A model generated the notes under the pieces. It was not told the DNA's origin. It made no database searches and worked only from the letters and a program-made list of their open reading frames with translations. The translations under genes and the position numbers were made by a program. This document shows, in pieces, positions 1 to 9,338 of a stretch of DNA of 64,000 bases. The stretch comes from Gluconacetobacter aggeris. GTDB taxonomy: Bacteria > Pseudomonadota > Alphaproteobacteria > Acetobacterales > Acetobacteraceae. The stretch is taken from assembly GCF_014174395.1 (NCBI RefSeq), contig NZ_JABEQD010000002.1, positions 434,001 to 498,000 on the forward strand, given 5' to 3'. Numbering within the stretch: the first letter of the stretch is position 1; the number at the start of each line of letters is the position of its first letter.

Positions 1-825
1 CACGGAAAGTACGGCAGTGGGCAAGCGCGGCACCAGGCCAATCTGAAAATAGGTTATCAGAAGCGGTATTGAAAGCAGGACGCCGGATACCATTAACATG
101 GTCCCAGCAATGGAGAAAAACTGCAAGGGCCGCTCCTCCTTCACCAACTTGATGATGGTGCTGAGAATGCGAAGACCATCTGAATAGGTGCGCAGCTTTG
201 AGACGGAGCCGGATGGGCGCTCTCGATACTGTGTGGCCACCTCCGCCAGCGGCATCAGCATATCCAGCGCATGGATGGTGAACTCCGTCTCTGTCTCGAA
301 CCCGGACGCCAGCGCCGGAAAGGTTTTCACGAAACGACGAGAGAAGACACGGTAGCCGGAAAGCATGTCCTTGATCCGATCGCCAAACACAAAGCGCACC
401 ATGCTGGTAAGGACAAGATTGCCGGCGCGGTGCCCACGGCGGTAGGCACCACTACCATCCTCCACCTCGACGCGCTGACCGGTCACCATGTCCAACTGCT
501 CATCCAGCAGACGGCGTACCATCTCCGGCGCGGCAGCAGCATCATAGGTGCCATCCCCATCGACAAGCACATAAGCATCGGCCTCGATGTCAGAGAACAT
601 GCGGCGCACCACATGACCCTTGCCTTGCAATAACTCAGTGCGGACAATGGCGCCTGCCGCTGCAGCAACCTTCTTTGTATAATCCTTGGAGTTGTTGTCG
701 TAGACGTAGATTTTTGCCTGCGGTAGGGCAGATGCAAAATCCTGAACCACTCGGCCGATCGCCACCTCTTCATTATAGCAAGGGATCAAGACCGCGATAT
801 TTGCGGCAAATGCTGTCGAATCCAT
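1..825 (-). CDS. GT2-family glycosyltransferase with C-terminal membrane segments (3' end cut by window)
   Basis: The minus frame is open from an ATG to the window edge (275 codons, no stop). The N-terminus has the GT2 nucleotide-sugar motif IAVLIPCYNEE (residues about 10-20) and a metal-binding DxD-like VLVDGDGTYD near residue 80. A hydrophobic stretch at the end looks like the start of the paired C-terminal membrane helices of DPM1/GtrB-type enzymes. Such enzymes transfer a sugar from UDP or GDP to undecaprenyl phosphate at the inner membrane face. The neighbouring GT-C protein is the kind of partner that would use that lipid-linked sugar. The family call is firm; the sugar is unknown. Confidence 0.85.
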   Translation of the reverse strand, partial: MDSTAFAANIAVLIPCYNEEVAIGRVVQDFASALPQAKIYVYDNNSKDYTKKVAAAAGAIVRTELLQGKGHVVRRMFSDIEADAYVLVDGDGTYDAAAAPEMVRRLLDEQLDMVTGQRVEVEDGSGAYRRGHRAGNLVLTSMVRFVFGDRIKDMLSGYRVFSRRFVKTFPALASGFETETEFTIHALDMLMPLAEVATQYRERPSGSVSKLRTYSDGLRILSTIIKLVKEERPLQFFSIAGTMLMVSGVLLSIPLLITYFQIGLVPRLPTAVLSV

Positions 826-940
826 CTTAATAGTCCGCCTCCAATGTGCATTCAAAAAAAGCAAAGTTCGGAGCCAACACCCTAGATGAGCGGCCTACTC
901 TTTGAAATGGTCCCGGTCATGAGGACCACGAGTGGCCGAA

Positions 941-972
941 TTTAGCCCATCTTATTCACGGGGTTGGTCGGG
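941..972 (+). repeat. Orphan left end of the IS1380-like element (32-bp direct repeat)
   Basis: These 32 bases are identical to 2883-2914, the left end of the IS1380-like element, and include its 19-bp terminal repeat. Past position 972 the two copies diverge, so only the tip of the element remains. The following bases read T-L-A-L-N-H-A-A-R-M-I-V-A-R-F-G-M-L-S-A-stop, possibly the tail of another lost gene. The two copies point the same way and bracket the GT-C gene, suggesting insertion followed by deletion or recombination. Confidence 0.7.
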
Positions 973-1040
973 AGACGCTGGCGCTGAACCACGCCGCCCG
1001 GATGATCGTGGCCCGGTTCGGCATGCTCAGCGCCTGAACC

Positions 1041-2669
1041 TCAGGGGGCGGGGCACAAGCCGGGCGGGCGCTGCGCGGCTTTCCAGCGTTCCACCAACAG
1101 CACAGGTTTATTGTCCCGCTGGGCATAAATCGATGTGGTCACCGGCCAGCCCAAGGCCAAGTTCCATTGTTGCAGCCGCCCGTCCGCCTTGCCGGCCATC
1201 ACCACAAGTTCCGCATCCTGACCGCTGCAGAGCATGGCCTTCGCCTCACCCGGCGAAAAATCCGTTGAATATGGAATGCTGCCCCGGGTCAGCATGGCGA
1301 ATTGCATGAACGCTCCCCAATCCGGGAAGAAGACATGCGTGGCGTCCGTCTCGCGCAGCGCGTCCTCGGCGAAGCGGTCAATGGCGTCCGAGGACAGTCC
1401 CACCCCCCCGGTCGCCTCCAACCGCAGAAACACCGCCTGACGGTCGGAGGCATTGGCGATCAGCAGCGGCACCACAGCGATGACGCAGATCATCACCGCC
1501 ACCCCCGCCGCCCGGGTCGGAACGCAACGCGTCAAACGCTCCAACGCCAAGGCAAGCCCTGCATACAGCACCGGCAAAAGCAAAGCCGCATGATGAAACC
1601 AAAGCCGGTTGCCAAAGACGAGCACCAGCAGCAGAAACCCGGCAAGCAGCCCGGCGATGAACAGCAGTCCGGCAATACGCCTCGGCCGCGCAATGCCGCT
1701 CAGCACCGCCAAAGCCGGAACCAGCAGCAGCAGAACCAGCTTCCAGCCCGGCGCCTCAAGCGGCGTCATCACATGCAGCATCATCAGAGATGGGCCGAAA
1801 TCCAGCAGGCTGCCATGGACAAGATAATCGAAGAAATGCATGCGCTGCAGCAGCGAGAGCTGCGAATGCTGCACCTGCAGGCTCGCCAAATAACCACGCA
1901 TGAACGTCACAAAGCCGCGCAATCCGCCAGTCGCGCTCAGAATGGCGATCACGCCGATCAGATAAGGCGCCACTCCCACGCAAAACCCGACGGGCCATAA
2001 CAGCAAACGAGCCCTGGGCAAATCTCGCCAGCGATACAGGGCCAGCAGCGCCAGGGCGGGCACCAGGAACAGAAAGATGAAATACCCATAGCAGGCCAGC
2101 CCGGCAAACAAGCCCGCGAGACACACAACCAAGCGCGGCGGTGCCTCGCGCCGCGCATCAACCAGCGCAGCCGAGGCAAACACCGCCGCTATCGGCAGCA
2201 GGGTGATGTAAAACTGTGTGCGGAAACTGAACAGAAATTCAGGATCAAGCGCCAGCAGCATCAGGCAGAGCGAGGCGAACAGCAGGCGTACACCCGCCGC
2301 CCGCAGAAACGCCCCCGCCCCCAATATGACCAGGCAGCCAAAGATCATGTTGGTCAGACGAATGCCCTCCACCCCTGTTCCGAACAGGGCATAGAAAGGC
2401 AGCCCCACGTAAAACGGCAGAGCGCCATGATAGATCTGGCCAAGCATCGGCCAGCGGCCGAATAACAATGTACCCGGAAGAAACCAGCTCTCAATCCGGC
2501 TGGCCGGGTTCAGCACCCCAACCACGGCATAATCCGGGTTGACCGCATCCATATAGATCCCCGGCACAGAGATATCCGTCATCGCGCCAATGCAAAAGAG
2601 AAACAGCGGCGGCACGAACAAAATGCATAGACAAGAAAAAGACCATTTGCCTGATTGGCTAGAAAACAT
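1041..2669 (-). CDS. Multi-pass GT-C type membrane glycosyltransferase-like protein
   Basis: This 542-residue protein has about ten to twelve predicted membrane helices. After the first helix comes a polar loop containing an acidic pair (YMDAVNPDYAVV, residues about 39-50), as in PMT/ArnT-like GT-C enzymes that take sugars from polyprenyl-phosphate carriers. A soluble C-terminal part of about 130 residues follows the last helices. It lies downstream of a GT2 gene of the lipid-carrier type, so a role in O-antigen, exopolysaccharide or protein glycosylation is plausible. No signature identifies the acceptor. The gene is bracketed by two copies of an IS left end. Confidence 0.6.
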   Translation of the reverse strand: MFSSQSGKWSFSCLCILFVPPLFLFCIGAMTDISVPGIYMDAVNPDYAVVGVLNPASRIESWFLPGTLLFGRWPMLGQIYHGALPFYVGLPFYALFGTGVEGIRLTNMIFGCLVILGAGAFLRAAGVRLLFASLCLMLLALDPEFLFSFRTQFYITLLPIAAVFASAALVDARREAPPRLVVCLAGLFAGLACYGYFIFLFLVPALALLALYRWRDLPRARLLLWPVGFCVGVAPYLIGVIAILSATGGLRGFVTFMRGYLASLQVQHSQLSLLQRMHFFDYLVHGSLLDFGPSLMMLHVMTPLEAPGWKLVLLLLVPALAVLSGIARPRRIAGLLFIAGLLAGFLLLVLVFGNRLWFHHAALLLPVLYAGLALALERLTRCVPTRAAGVAVMICVIAVVPLLIANASDRQAVFLRLEATGGVGLSSDAIDRFAEDALRETDATHVFFPDWGAFMQFAMLTRGSIPYSTDFSPGEAKAMLCSGQDAELVVMAGKADGRLQQWNLALGWPVTTSIYAQRDNKPVLLVERWKAAQRPPGLCPAP

Positions 2670-2884
2670 ACTTGCCCCGCCACCTAATATCTCTGTTGCT
2701 CCCGCTATGGCTTAATCCGCCTTGGCAGCCACGCCAAGTGGCCCGTCAGCGCGCCCCCCCTTCTCCAAGCCTCCTGTACCTTTTTTGGTGGTTCTTTATT
2801 GATGAACGTCATGGGCTTACGAGAAGTGAGGCGTCACAAAAGTGGAGCAAATTGAGCTGCTGCCAGTTTGGTGGACAGCAAGTT

Positions 2885-2903
2885 TAGCCCATCTTATTCA
2901 CGG
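2885..2903 (+). repeat. Left terminal inverted repeat of the IS1380-like element
   Basis: The 19 bases tagcccatcttattcacgg are the exact reverse complement of those at the right end. They occur a third time at 943, in the orphan end. Confidence 0.85.
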
Positions 2904-3008
2904 GGTTGGTCGGGGCTGGGTGGCGGGTATCGCATAAGCTTTTGATTGGGTTTACGAATTGGGTGTCAAAACCATCCGTTTCTCCGATCGCGCCGAGCCA
3001 CACCCGCC

Positions 3009-4350
3009 ATGTCCGACGATACGAGCCAGCCGTTCCTGTTTCCAGCCATCCGACGCAAGAAAATCACGGCTGATTTTGATGGTGGCCGGATCACCTCGGA
3101 TGGTGGTGTCCTGCTGCTGGCTGCCGCCGAGCGGCGGATCGGCCTGGCTGATCGCCTCGCCCGGCTCATCGCCGATCCACGCAATCCGCGACGGGTGACA
3201 CACGGCGTGGCCGATATTCTGCGCGCCCGCATGCTGGCCATTGCCTGCGGCTACGAGGACGCCGACGACCTCGATCACCTGCGGCGCGATCCGGGTTTCA
3301 AGCTCGCCTGCGGACGACTGCCCGATACGGGGCGGGATCTGTGCTCGCAACCCACGATCTCGCGTTGGGAGAACGCCCCGACTTTGCGCGAGGTCATTCG
3401 CCTGACTTATGCCCTGGTCGATACATGGTGCGACAGCTACGCCCGGCCACCCGTCGCGGTGACGCTCGACATCGACGATACGGTCGATGTGGTGCATGGT
3501 CATCAGCAACTCGCCCTGTTCAACGCGCATCACGACGAGCGGTGTTTTATGCCGATCCATGTTTACGATGCCGCCACGTCGAGGCCGGTTGCCATTGTCA
3601 TCCGCCCAGGCAAGACCCCGTCCGGACAGGAAATTCGTGGTCACCTGCGTCGTCTGATCCGCCGTATTCGCGCCACTGGCCCAATACCCGGCTGACCATG
3701 CGCGGGGATGGTCATTACGGACGTCCCGAAGTCATGGCCTGGTGCGAGGCGCATGACGTCGATTACATCTTCGGCCTTGCGGGCAACAGCGTGCTGCACC
3801 GGCTTCTCGAACCTGCGGCCGATGATATCGGCGTCCGGCGCGCCGAGACGCGGGCGCAATCCCTGCGCGGCCATGCCGAAATCTGCTATGGCGCGAAATC
3901 GTGGAAGCAACAGCGGCGCGTGGCCGCCCGGATCGAAGCCACGACGCTGGGTCTCGACATACGCTGCGTGGTGACCAGCCTGCGAGGCGGCAACGCCGAA
4001 TGGCTCTCCGATGCCCTCTACTGTGCCCGTGGACAGGCCGAAAACCTGATCGAGCTTCACAAGGGCCAACTGGCATCCGACCGCACGAGCTGTCGATCGC
4101 CACTGGCCAACCAGGTCCGCCTGGTCCTGCACACCGCCGCATACTGGCTGATGCTCACCCTGCGGGACGCGATCCCAGCTCCACAGCCGCTCGCCTCGGC
4201 CGAATTCACCACGTTACGAAATCGTCTCCTGAAAATCGCAGGACGCATCCTGGAAACCGCGACCCGTGTCCGTATCGCCTTTGCCGCGCCTGTCCCGAAG
4301 CGGCGCTTTTCCGCAGTCTCGCCATCTCGATGCAGGCTGCCGGCCCGTGA
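3009..4350 (+). pseudogene. IS1380-family transposase, broken by two frameshifts
   Basis: The reading path starts at ATG 3009 (MSDDTSQPFLFP) and shows the family's N-terminal ITADFDGGRITSDGG and the DDE-type catalytic region with VTLDIDDTVDVVHG. Near 3672-3675 one base is missing: the first frame runs to a stop soon after, while the homologous continuation HWPNTRLTMRGDGHYGR is in another frame. A second missing base near 4286-4290 moves the conserved tail (CPEAALFRSLAISMQAAGP) into a third frame, ending at TGA 4350. Restored length would be about 447 residues, normal for the family. Both losses fall in GC-rich runs, so sequencing error cannot be excluded. Confidence 0.85.
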
Positions 4351-4486
4351 CAGACGGGGCTATCGCCCCCGAACCCGCCCCGTCCCCGCAACCCCAGCCG
4401 CAACCATCCACCATTTTAAAATGACGCCGCCTCAACTCGGTGCGATCCCGCGCGCCCAGACCACAAAAGCAGAAAAATACTCAATG

Positions 4487-4505
4487 CCGTGAATAAGATG
4501 GGCTA
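4487..4505 (-). repeat. Right terminal inverted repeat of the IS1380-like element
   Basis: It is the perfect 19-base reverse complement of the left terminal repeat. The next bases (gatg) do not duplicate those before the left end. Confidence 0.85.
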
Positions 4506-4639
4506 GATGCCCGCTCGCCGCGAAGCGGAGGAAACGCGCACAGGACGCGCCGCCAGCACCCATTTCCGGTCAGACTCCGAGATCAGGTGGTTGCCACGCG
4601 CCATATATCTGGCACGATTGCGTGCGCTACTAAGGCGAG

Positions 4640-7600
4640 ATGACTATGAGAGACGAGATGGGCGAGCTGATTCGTCTGGAAACCCCTGAAAATTCAATTG
4701 CGTTCAGCGGGGAACGATTCTCTTCCGCCATAGCAGGACAGATCGAGACGGAACATTACCACCGCTATCTGCTGGCGCGGACCTTGTGTCATGGGAAGGC
4801 GGTGCTCGATGTCGCATCCGGCGAGGGATACGGGTCGGCGCTCCTCGCCCAGGTGGCATCCTCGGTCACGGGCGTGGAAATCGACGCCGCATCCGTCATT
4901 CACGCGACCCGGGAATACCGCCACGCCAATCTTGCCTATCTGCAGGGCGATGCCCTCGCCCTACCGCTGCCCGACGGAAGCATCGACGTCGCGGTTTCCT
5001 TCGAAACGCTGGAACATCTGGCCGATCAGCACCGTTTCCTGGGCGAATTGAAACGGGTGCTGCGCCCCGACGGGCTGCTGGTGATCAGCACGCCCGACCG
5101 GAATGTCTATTCACCGCCGGGGGCCCCACCCAACCCGTACCACGTCGCCGAATTGAGCACGGTCGAATTCAGGCAAATCCTCGCCGGCTATTTCCCGAAC
5201 ATGGCGCTCCTGGCACAAAAGCCGGTCATCGGGTCCGCAATCCTCTCGCAGGAGAGCGGCGTGCCGCTTGTCTTCGAACGACAGGGAAAAACGCATTTCG
5301 CGGCAACGGATCATCTCCCCGCGGCCCCCTACCTCATCGCTTTCGCATCTGCGGGGCCGCTGCCGGATCTACCGAATTCGCTTTATATCGATCGCAGCGA
5401 TCTTGATACCGATCGGGACATGCGGGCCGCAGCCGAAAGCGCGATGGTCCATATGCGCGGGGAGCTGGAAAGCGCGCGGCAGGATCGCGATCGCGCGGTC
5501 GCCGCACAGGCCGACGCCACCCTGCGTGAACGGGCCGAGGCCGATCGGGCACGCACCGCGATAAGGGAAGCCGCCGCGCGCGAACATGCCGCCCAGATGA
5601 CGGCACGGGCGACCATTGCGGAATATGAACATGCACTACGCCACGCGCAGGAAGAACTTTCCCAACTCCGCGCCAACCTGAACCCCTCTGAAAGCCCGTC
5701 CCACCTGGAGGCTGCCGAAGCAGCCCGTGCCAGCCACGAGGCGGAAATCGCTGCACGACAGCGTATCATAGACGATCTCTCCCGATCATTGGCCATGGCC
5801 GAAGGACGGTTGCAGGCGATCGAGAGCAGTTCCATCTGGCGAGGCAGCGCCCCCGTCCGCCATCTGGTCGGCCGCAGCCCCAGATTCGCTCGGGCCACGC
5901 GTATCCTGCTGAAGGCCGCGTGGTGGACGCTCACGGGCCAGTTGGCGGCCCGGCTGCGCGCCTGGCGCCGCCATCGTGCGATGCGTCACCTTTCGGACCA
6001 CAGTGCCGGTCAGGCAAAGGCCCTGCCACTCCTCGCGGCAATGCCCGATTTCCCCATTCGTCTGGTCACCAGCGCAACGCCGCGCGTGTCGGTGATTATC
6101 CCCACCTACGGGCAGGACGATTATACGCTGCGCTGCCTCGCCTCCATCGCCATGCGGCAACCTCGGACATCCATCGAAGTGATCGTGATGGACGATGCCT
6201 ATCCCGCGCGGCAGGACCATTCCTTTTTGCAGGATCGCGTGGAAGGTGCGCACATCATCCGCAATCCGGAAAATCTGGGGTTCCTGAAGACCTGCAACGC
6301 GGCCGCCCGGCAGGCGCGCGGCGATTATCTCTTTTTCCTCAACAACGACACCGAACTCATGCCGGGCGCCATCGATGCGCTGGCCGACCTGCTGGCCCAG
6401 CGGCCCGACATCGGCATGACCGGGTCGAAACTGGTCTATCCCAACGGACAGTTGCAGGAGGCCGGCGGCATCATCTGGCAGGATGCCAGCGGCTGGAACT
6501 GGGGGCGCAACCAGGACCCGTCGCGCCCGGAATATAATTATCGACGGTCTGTCGATTATATCTCCGGCGCCGCCATCATGATCCGCCGCGACCTGTTCGA
6601 AACGCTGGGCGGTTTCGATACCGCATTCTCGCCGGCTTATTACGAGGATACCGATCTGGCCTTCCGCGTGCGCGAAACCGGGGCCAAGGTGGTCTATGAG
6701 CCCCGCTCCGTCGTCGTCCATTATGAAGGCATCTCGCACGGAACGGACATCGCGACAGGGGTAAAGGCGCACCAGGCCGTCAATGCAAAATTGATGCGGA
6801 CCCGCTGGGCATCGGTACTGGACCGCCTGCATTTCCACGATTCAGCCGATCTCCTCCGGGCGTCCGATCAGGCGCATGGCCGCAAGATCATCCTCGTCGT
6901 CGACCATTATGTCCCCGAACCCGATCGCGATGCCGGCTCCCGCACCATCATGGGGGTCCTCTCCAGCCTGGTCGATGCCGGCTGGGTCGTGAAATTCTGG
7001 CCGCAGAATCGATTCTACTCCCCAATCTATACCCCTCTCCTCCAGGATATGGGCATCGAGGTCCTGGACCATCGCTGGCCCGGCGACCTGCGGGCCTGGC
7101 TCGCCGAACGGGGCAATGCGCTCGATTGCGTGCTGGTCAGCCGTCCATCCGTGGCGAATGACCTGCTCCCCATGCTCTTCACGCACAAAAAGGCACGTAT
7201 GTGCTTCTACGGCCACGACCTGCATTTCGAACGGATGCAGCGTGAGGCAGCCCTGACCGGCGATGCCGACCTGATGCGGGCCGCGGAGAGCATGAAGGCG
7301 CAGGAACGCCAGTTATGGCGGATGTTCGACACCAGTATCTACCTTTCGCAGGACGAAGCCCTTACCGCCCGGCAGCTTGAGCCCTATTGTGATTTCCGCG
7401 TCGTCGTCCCCTATTGCTTCCGTGATTTCCGCCGTCGCGAGCGGCCGACCGCAGGCAGTACGATCCTGTTCGTGGCGGGGTTCGCCCATCCACCCAATGT
7501 CGACGCGGCAATCTTCCTGGTCCGCGAGATCCTGCCCCTGATCCTGGCCGAACGACCGGATGCCCGCGTGTTGCTCGTGGGGTCGCATCCCGCGGCCGGG

Positions 7601-7972
7601 GTCAAGGCGCTGGCCGGCCCCGCCGTCACCGTAACGGGCTGGGTCAGCGACGCGCAGCTCCACGAACATTACGATACCAGCCGGGCAGCGGTGGTACCGC
7701 TGCGTTTCGGCGCCGGCGTCAAGGGCAAGGTGGTCGAGGCCCTGTACCAAGGGGTCCCGCTGACCGTCACCCCGATCGGCGCCGAAGGAATCGCGGGGCT
7801 GGCCGATATCCTGCCGATCGTGCGTTCGCCCCGAGAGATCGCGGACGACCTGCTGCACATGCTGAATGACGACACGGCATGGCTGGCGCGCTCACATGCC
7901 CAGACCCGCTTTGCCCAGGATCATTTCTCGGCAAAAGCAATGCAGGATTCCGTCATTGCCGCCCTGGCATGA
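4640..7972 (+). CDS. Three-domain methyltransferase / GT2 / GT4-like glycosyltransferase, 1110 aa
   Basis: Domains in order: a class I SAM methyltransferase (residues about 40-200, with VLDVASGEGYG near 55 and an FETLEHL motif), an alanine/arginine/glutamate-rich coiled coil (about 255-390), a GT2 domain (about 480-730, with VSVIIPTYGQDDYTLRCL, LFFLNNDTEL and the GGFD...YYEDTDLAFRV acceptor-binding motif), and a GT4/GT1-like domain (about 745-1105, with ILFVAGFAHPPNVDAAIF). Such proteins assemble and cap surface polysaccharides, with the coiled coil acting as spacer or ruler. AAGGCGAG sits immediately before ATG 4640; the ATG at 4646 has better spacing and may be the real start. It lies directly downstream of the IS element. 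Confidence 0.85.
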   Translation: MTMRDEMGELIRLETPENSIAFSGERFSSAIAGQIETEHYHRYLLARTLCHGKAVLDVASGEGYGSALLAQVASSVTGVEIDAASVIHATREYRHANLAYLQGDALALPLPDGSIDVAVSFETLEHLADQHRFLGELKRVLRPDGLLVISTPDRNVYSPPGAPPNPYHVAELSTVEFRQILAGYFPNMALLAQKPVIGSAILSQESGVPLVFERQGKTHFAATDHLPAAPYLIAFASAGPLPDLPNSLYIDRSDLDTDRDMRAAAESAMVHMRGELESARQDRDRAVAAQADATLRERAEADRARTAIREAAAREHAAQMTARATIAEYEHALRHAQEELSQLRANLNPSESPSHLEAAEAARASHEAEIAARQRIIDDLSRSLAMAEGRLQAIESSSIWRGSAPVRHLVGRSPRFARATRILLKAAWWTLTGQLAARLRAWRRHRAMRHLSDHSAGQAKALPLLAAMPDFPIRLVTSATPRVSVIIPTYGQDDYTLRCLASIAMRQPRTSIEVIVMDDAYPARQDHSFLQDRVEGAHIIRNPENLGFLKTCNAAARQARGDYLFFLNNDTELMPGAIDALADLLAQRPDIGMTGSKLVYPNGQLQEAGGIIWQDASGWNWGRNQDPSRPEYNYRRSVDYISGAAIMIRRDLFETLGGFDTAFSPAYYEDTDLAFRVRETGAKVVYEPRSVVVHYEGISHGTDIATGVKAHQAVNAKLMRTRWASVLDRLHFHDSADLLRASDQAHGRKIILVVDHYVPEPDRDAGSRTIMGVLSSLVDAGWVVKFWPQNRFYSPIYTPLLQDMGIEVLDHRWPGDLRAWLAERGNALDCVLVSRPSVANDLLPMLFTHKKARMCFYGHDLHFERMQREAALTGDADLMRAAESMKAQERQLWRMFDTSIYLSQDEALTARQLEPYCDFRVVVPYCFRDFRRRERPTAGSTILFVAGFAHPPNVDAAIFLVREILPLILAERPDARVLLVGSHPAAGVKALAGPAVTVTGWVSDAQLHEHYDTSRAAVVPLRFGAGVKGKVVEALYQGVPLTVTPIGAEGIAGLADILPIVRSPREIADDLLHMLNDDTAWLARSHAQTRFAQDHFSAKAMQDSVIAALA

Positions 7973-7999
7973 TGGGCGGCCAGTCCACCTTCGCGACCG

Positions 8000-9217
8000 T
8001 CACGCACGCCCCTGCGGATCGGCCATGACCGCATTCGGGGCGACGAGACGGCTTTTCTCCGATTCACCGGCCCTTCGACCGATACCAACAAGCACGCCGG
8101 CGACGGAAGCGCCTTCCGGAGGGGCCGATTCCACGCGGTTGCGCCCCCGCTGCTTGGCGCAATAGAGGGCAGCATCCGCCAGCGCCATCTGTTCGCCCAG
8201 CGGCCTGTCGGGGATCGTGGCAGGGGCATAACCGATGCTGACGGTCGCCAGCAGATCGTCCGACAGAGGCGTCCGCTCGAAGGCGGCGCGCACGCGCTCG
8301 GCCAGGGCTCCCAATGCGTCGGGTGACAGACCACTGACCGCGACGGCGAATTCCTCGCCGCCGATCCGTCCGAAGACGGCATCGCCCCCCACCACCGCCG
8401 TCGCCACCATGCTGAAATGCCTGATCACGCAGTCGCCCGTGGCGTGACCGAACGTATCGTTGACGCGCTTGAAATGGTCGATGTCGAACAGCAGCACGCC
8501 GCGCACCTGCACGGCCTCCGCCATCTGCCAGAATCCCCGCCGGTTCAGCACACCGGTCATATCGTCCCGCAATGACGCCGCCCGCGCCTCAAGAATGGCC
8601 CGTTCGGCAACCAGCGTCAGCATCAGGCCCGGCCACAGGACAATATAGATCAGCATCTCGAAGGGAATGCTCGCGAGCATCAGCGGCACCCAGCCCGCCA
8701 GCGACGGCAATGCAACCAGGATGCCCCGCCCGACGCAACTGAGGATATGCAGGCCGGAAATGAGGATCAGTATCCGACGCGCGCGGGTTTCACACGGAAG
8801 CCGGATCAATTGACGCCGTGCCAGCACCACGAGGGCGATCGCCATGGCCATCGCGATTTCCACCCGCATGACGAACGAATGCCGGAACAACGGCAACGCG
8901 CAAAAGCCCAGCCATATCAGAACCGGAACCACCAGCCCGATACGGGAAAGCGGCCGGCCATTGAGCTGGCAAGCGGCCTGCCAGAACAGCGCCAGCGAGA
9001 ACATCAGCGCACTGTTGCCCACGGGAACCGCCAGAAAATCCGGGACCGGCGGACGCATCACCACCAGCGGAATCCCCATGGCCGCGCTGACCGTCGCGAT
9101 TTCCAGCAGGCGCAAAGCCGGGTCAGGACGATAGCGACGGGCAACGTGGCAGAGAAAGCCGATCAACAGGCAGACAAGCGCGATGGCGGGACCGGTGGGC
9201 AGCGTGGAAGTGGGCAT
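8000..9217 (-). CDS. Membrane-bound diguanylate cyclase (GGDEF)
   Basis: The enzyme would make cyclic di-GMP from two GTP. The N-terminal half (residues 1-210) has about seven membrane helices, probably a sensor. The C-terminal half is a GGDEF domain with the catalytic sequence FGRIGGEEF, an active-type GGEEF loop, preceded by DDMTGVLNRRGF and FDIDHFKRVND. The usual RxxD inhibitory site is not seen at its expected place before the loop, so product inhibition may be lost. ATG 9217 gives a protein beginning just before the first helix; a GTG at 9280 would add 21 unlikely residues. It neighbours polysaccharide genes, which c-di-GMP often controls. Confidence 0.9.
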   Translation of the reverse strand: MPTSTLPTGPAIALVCLLIGFLCHVARRYRPDPALRLLEIATVSAAMGIPLVVMRPPVPDFLAVPVGNSALMFSLALFWQAACQLNGRPLSRIGLVVPVLIWLGFCALPLFRHSFVMRVEIAMAMAIALVVLARRQLIRLPCETRARRILILISGLHILSCVGRGILVALPSLAGWVPLMLASIPFEMLIYIVLWPGLMLTLVAERAILEARAASLRDDMTGVLNRRGFWQMAEAVQVRGVLLFDIDHFKRVNDTFGHATGDCVIRHFSMVATAVVGGDAVFGRIGGEEFAVAVSGLSPDALGALAERVRAAFERTPLSDDLLATVSIGYAPATIPDRPLGEQMALADAALYCAKQRGRNRVESAPPEGASVAGVLVGIGRRAGESEKSRLVAPNAVMADPQGRA

Positions 9218-9338
9218 AAAAACGGATACCCCGATCCATTTTGAAGCGTCATCATACCGCGATCCGGCCCTGCCTGCCACCCGTCCCGCACCCTGCTCTC
9301 AGGTCACGGAGCCTGCCCGGCGACACGCCGCCCGCGGG

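Larger units (their letters stand above)
2885..4505 (+). mobile_element. IS1380-family insertion sequence, about 1.62 kb, probably inactive
   Basis: The element has perfect 19-bp terminal inverted repeats and one transposase reading path. The protein matches the IS1380 family, first described in Acetobacter. Two single-base frameshifts break the transposase. No exact target-site duplication flanks it: the bases just outside the shared cores read ttag on the left and ctag on the right, differing by one base. Together with the orphan left end at 941 this suggests old insertion and rearrangement rather than a fresh hop. Confidence 0.85.

Noticed and set aside
2670-2884. A 71-codon frame before the IS element and a possible IS end (tggtggacag)
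   Set aside because: The frame has no similarity or ribosome site. The possible IS end has no partner repeat in the window, so it cannot be supported.
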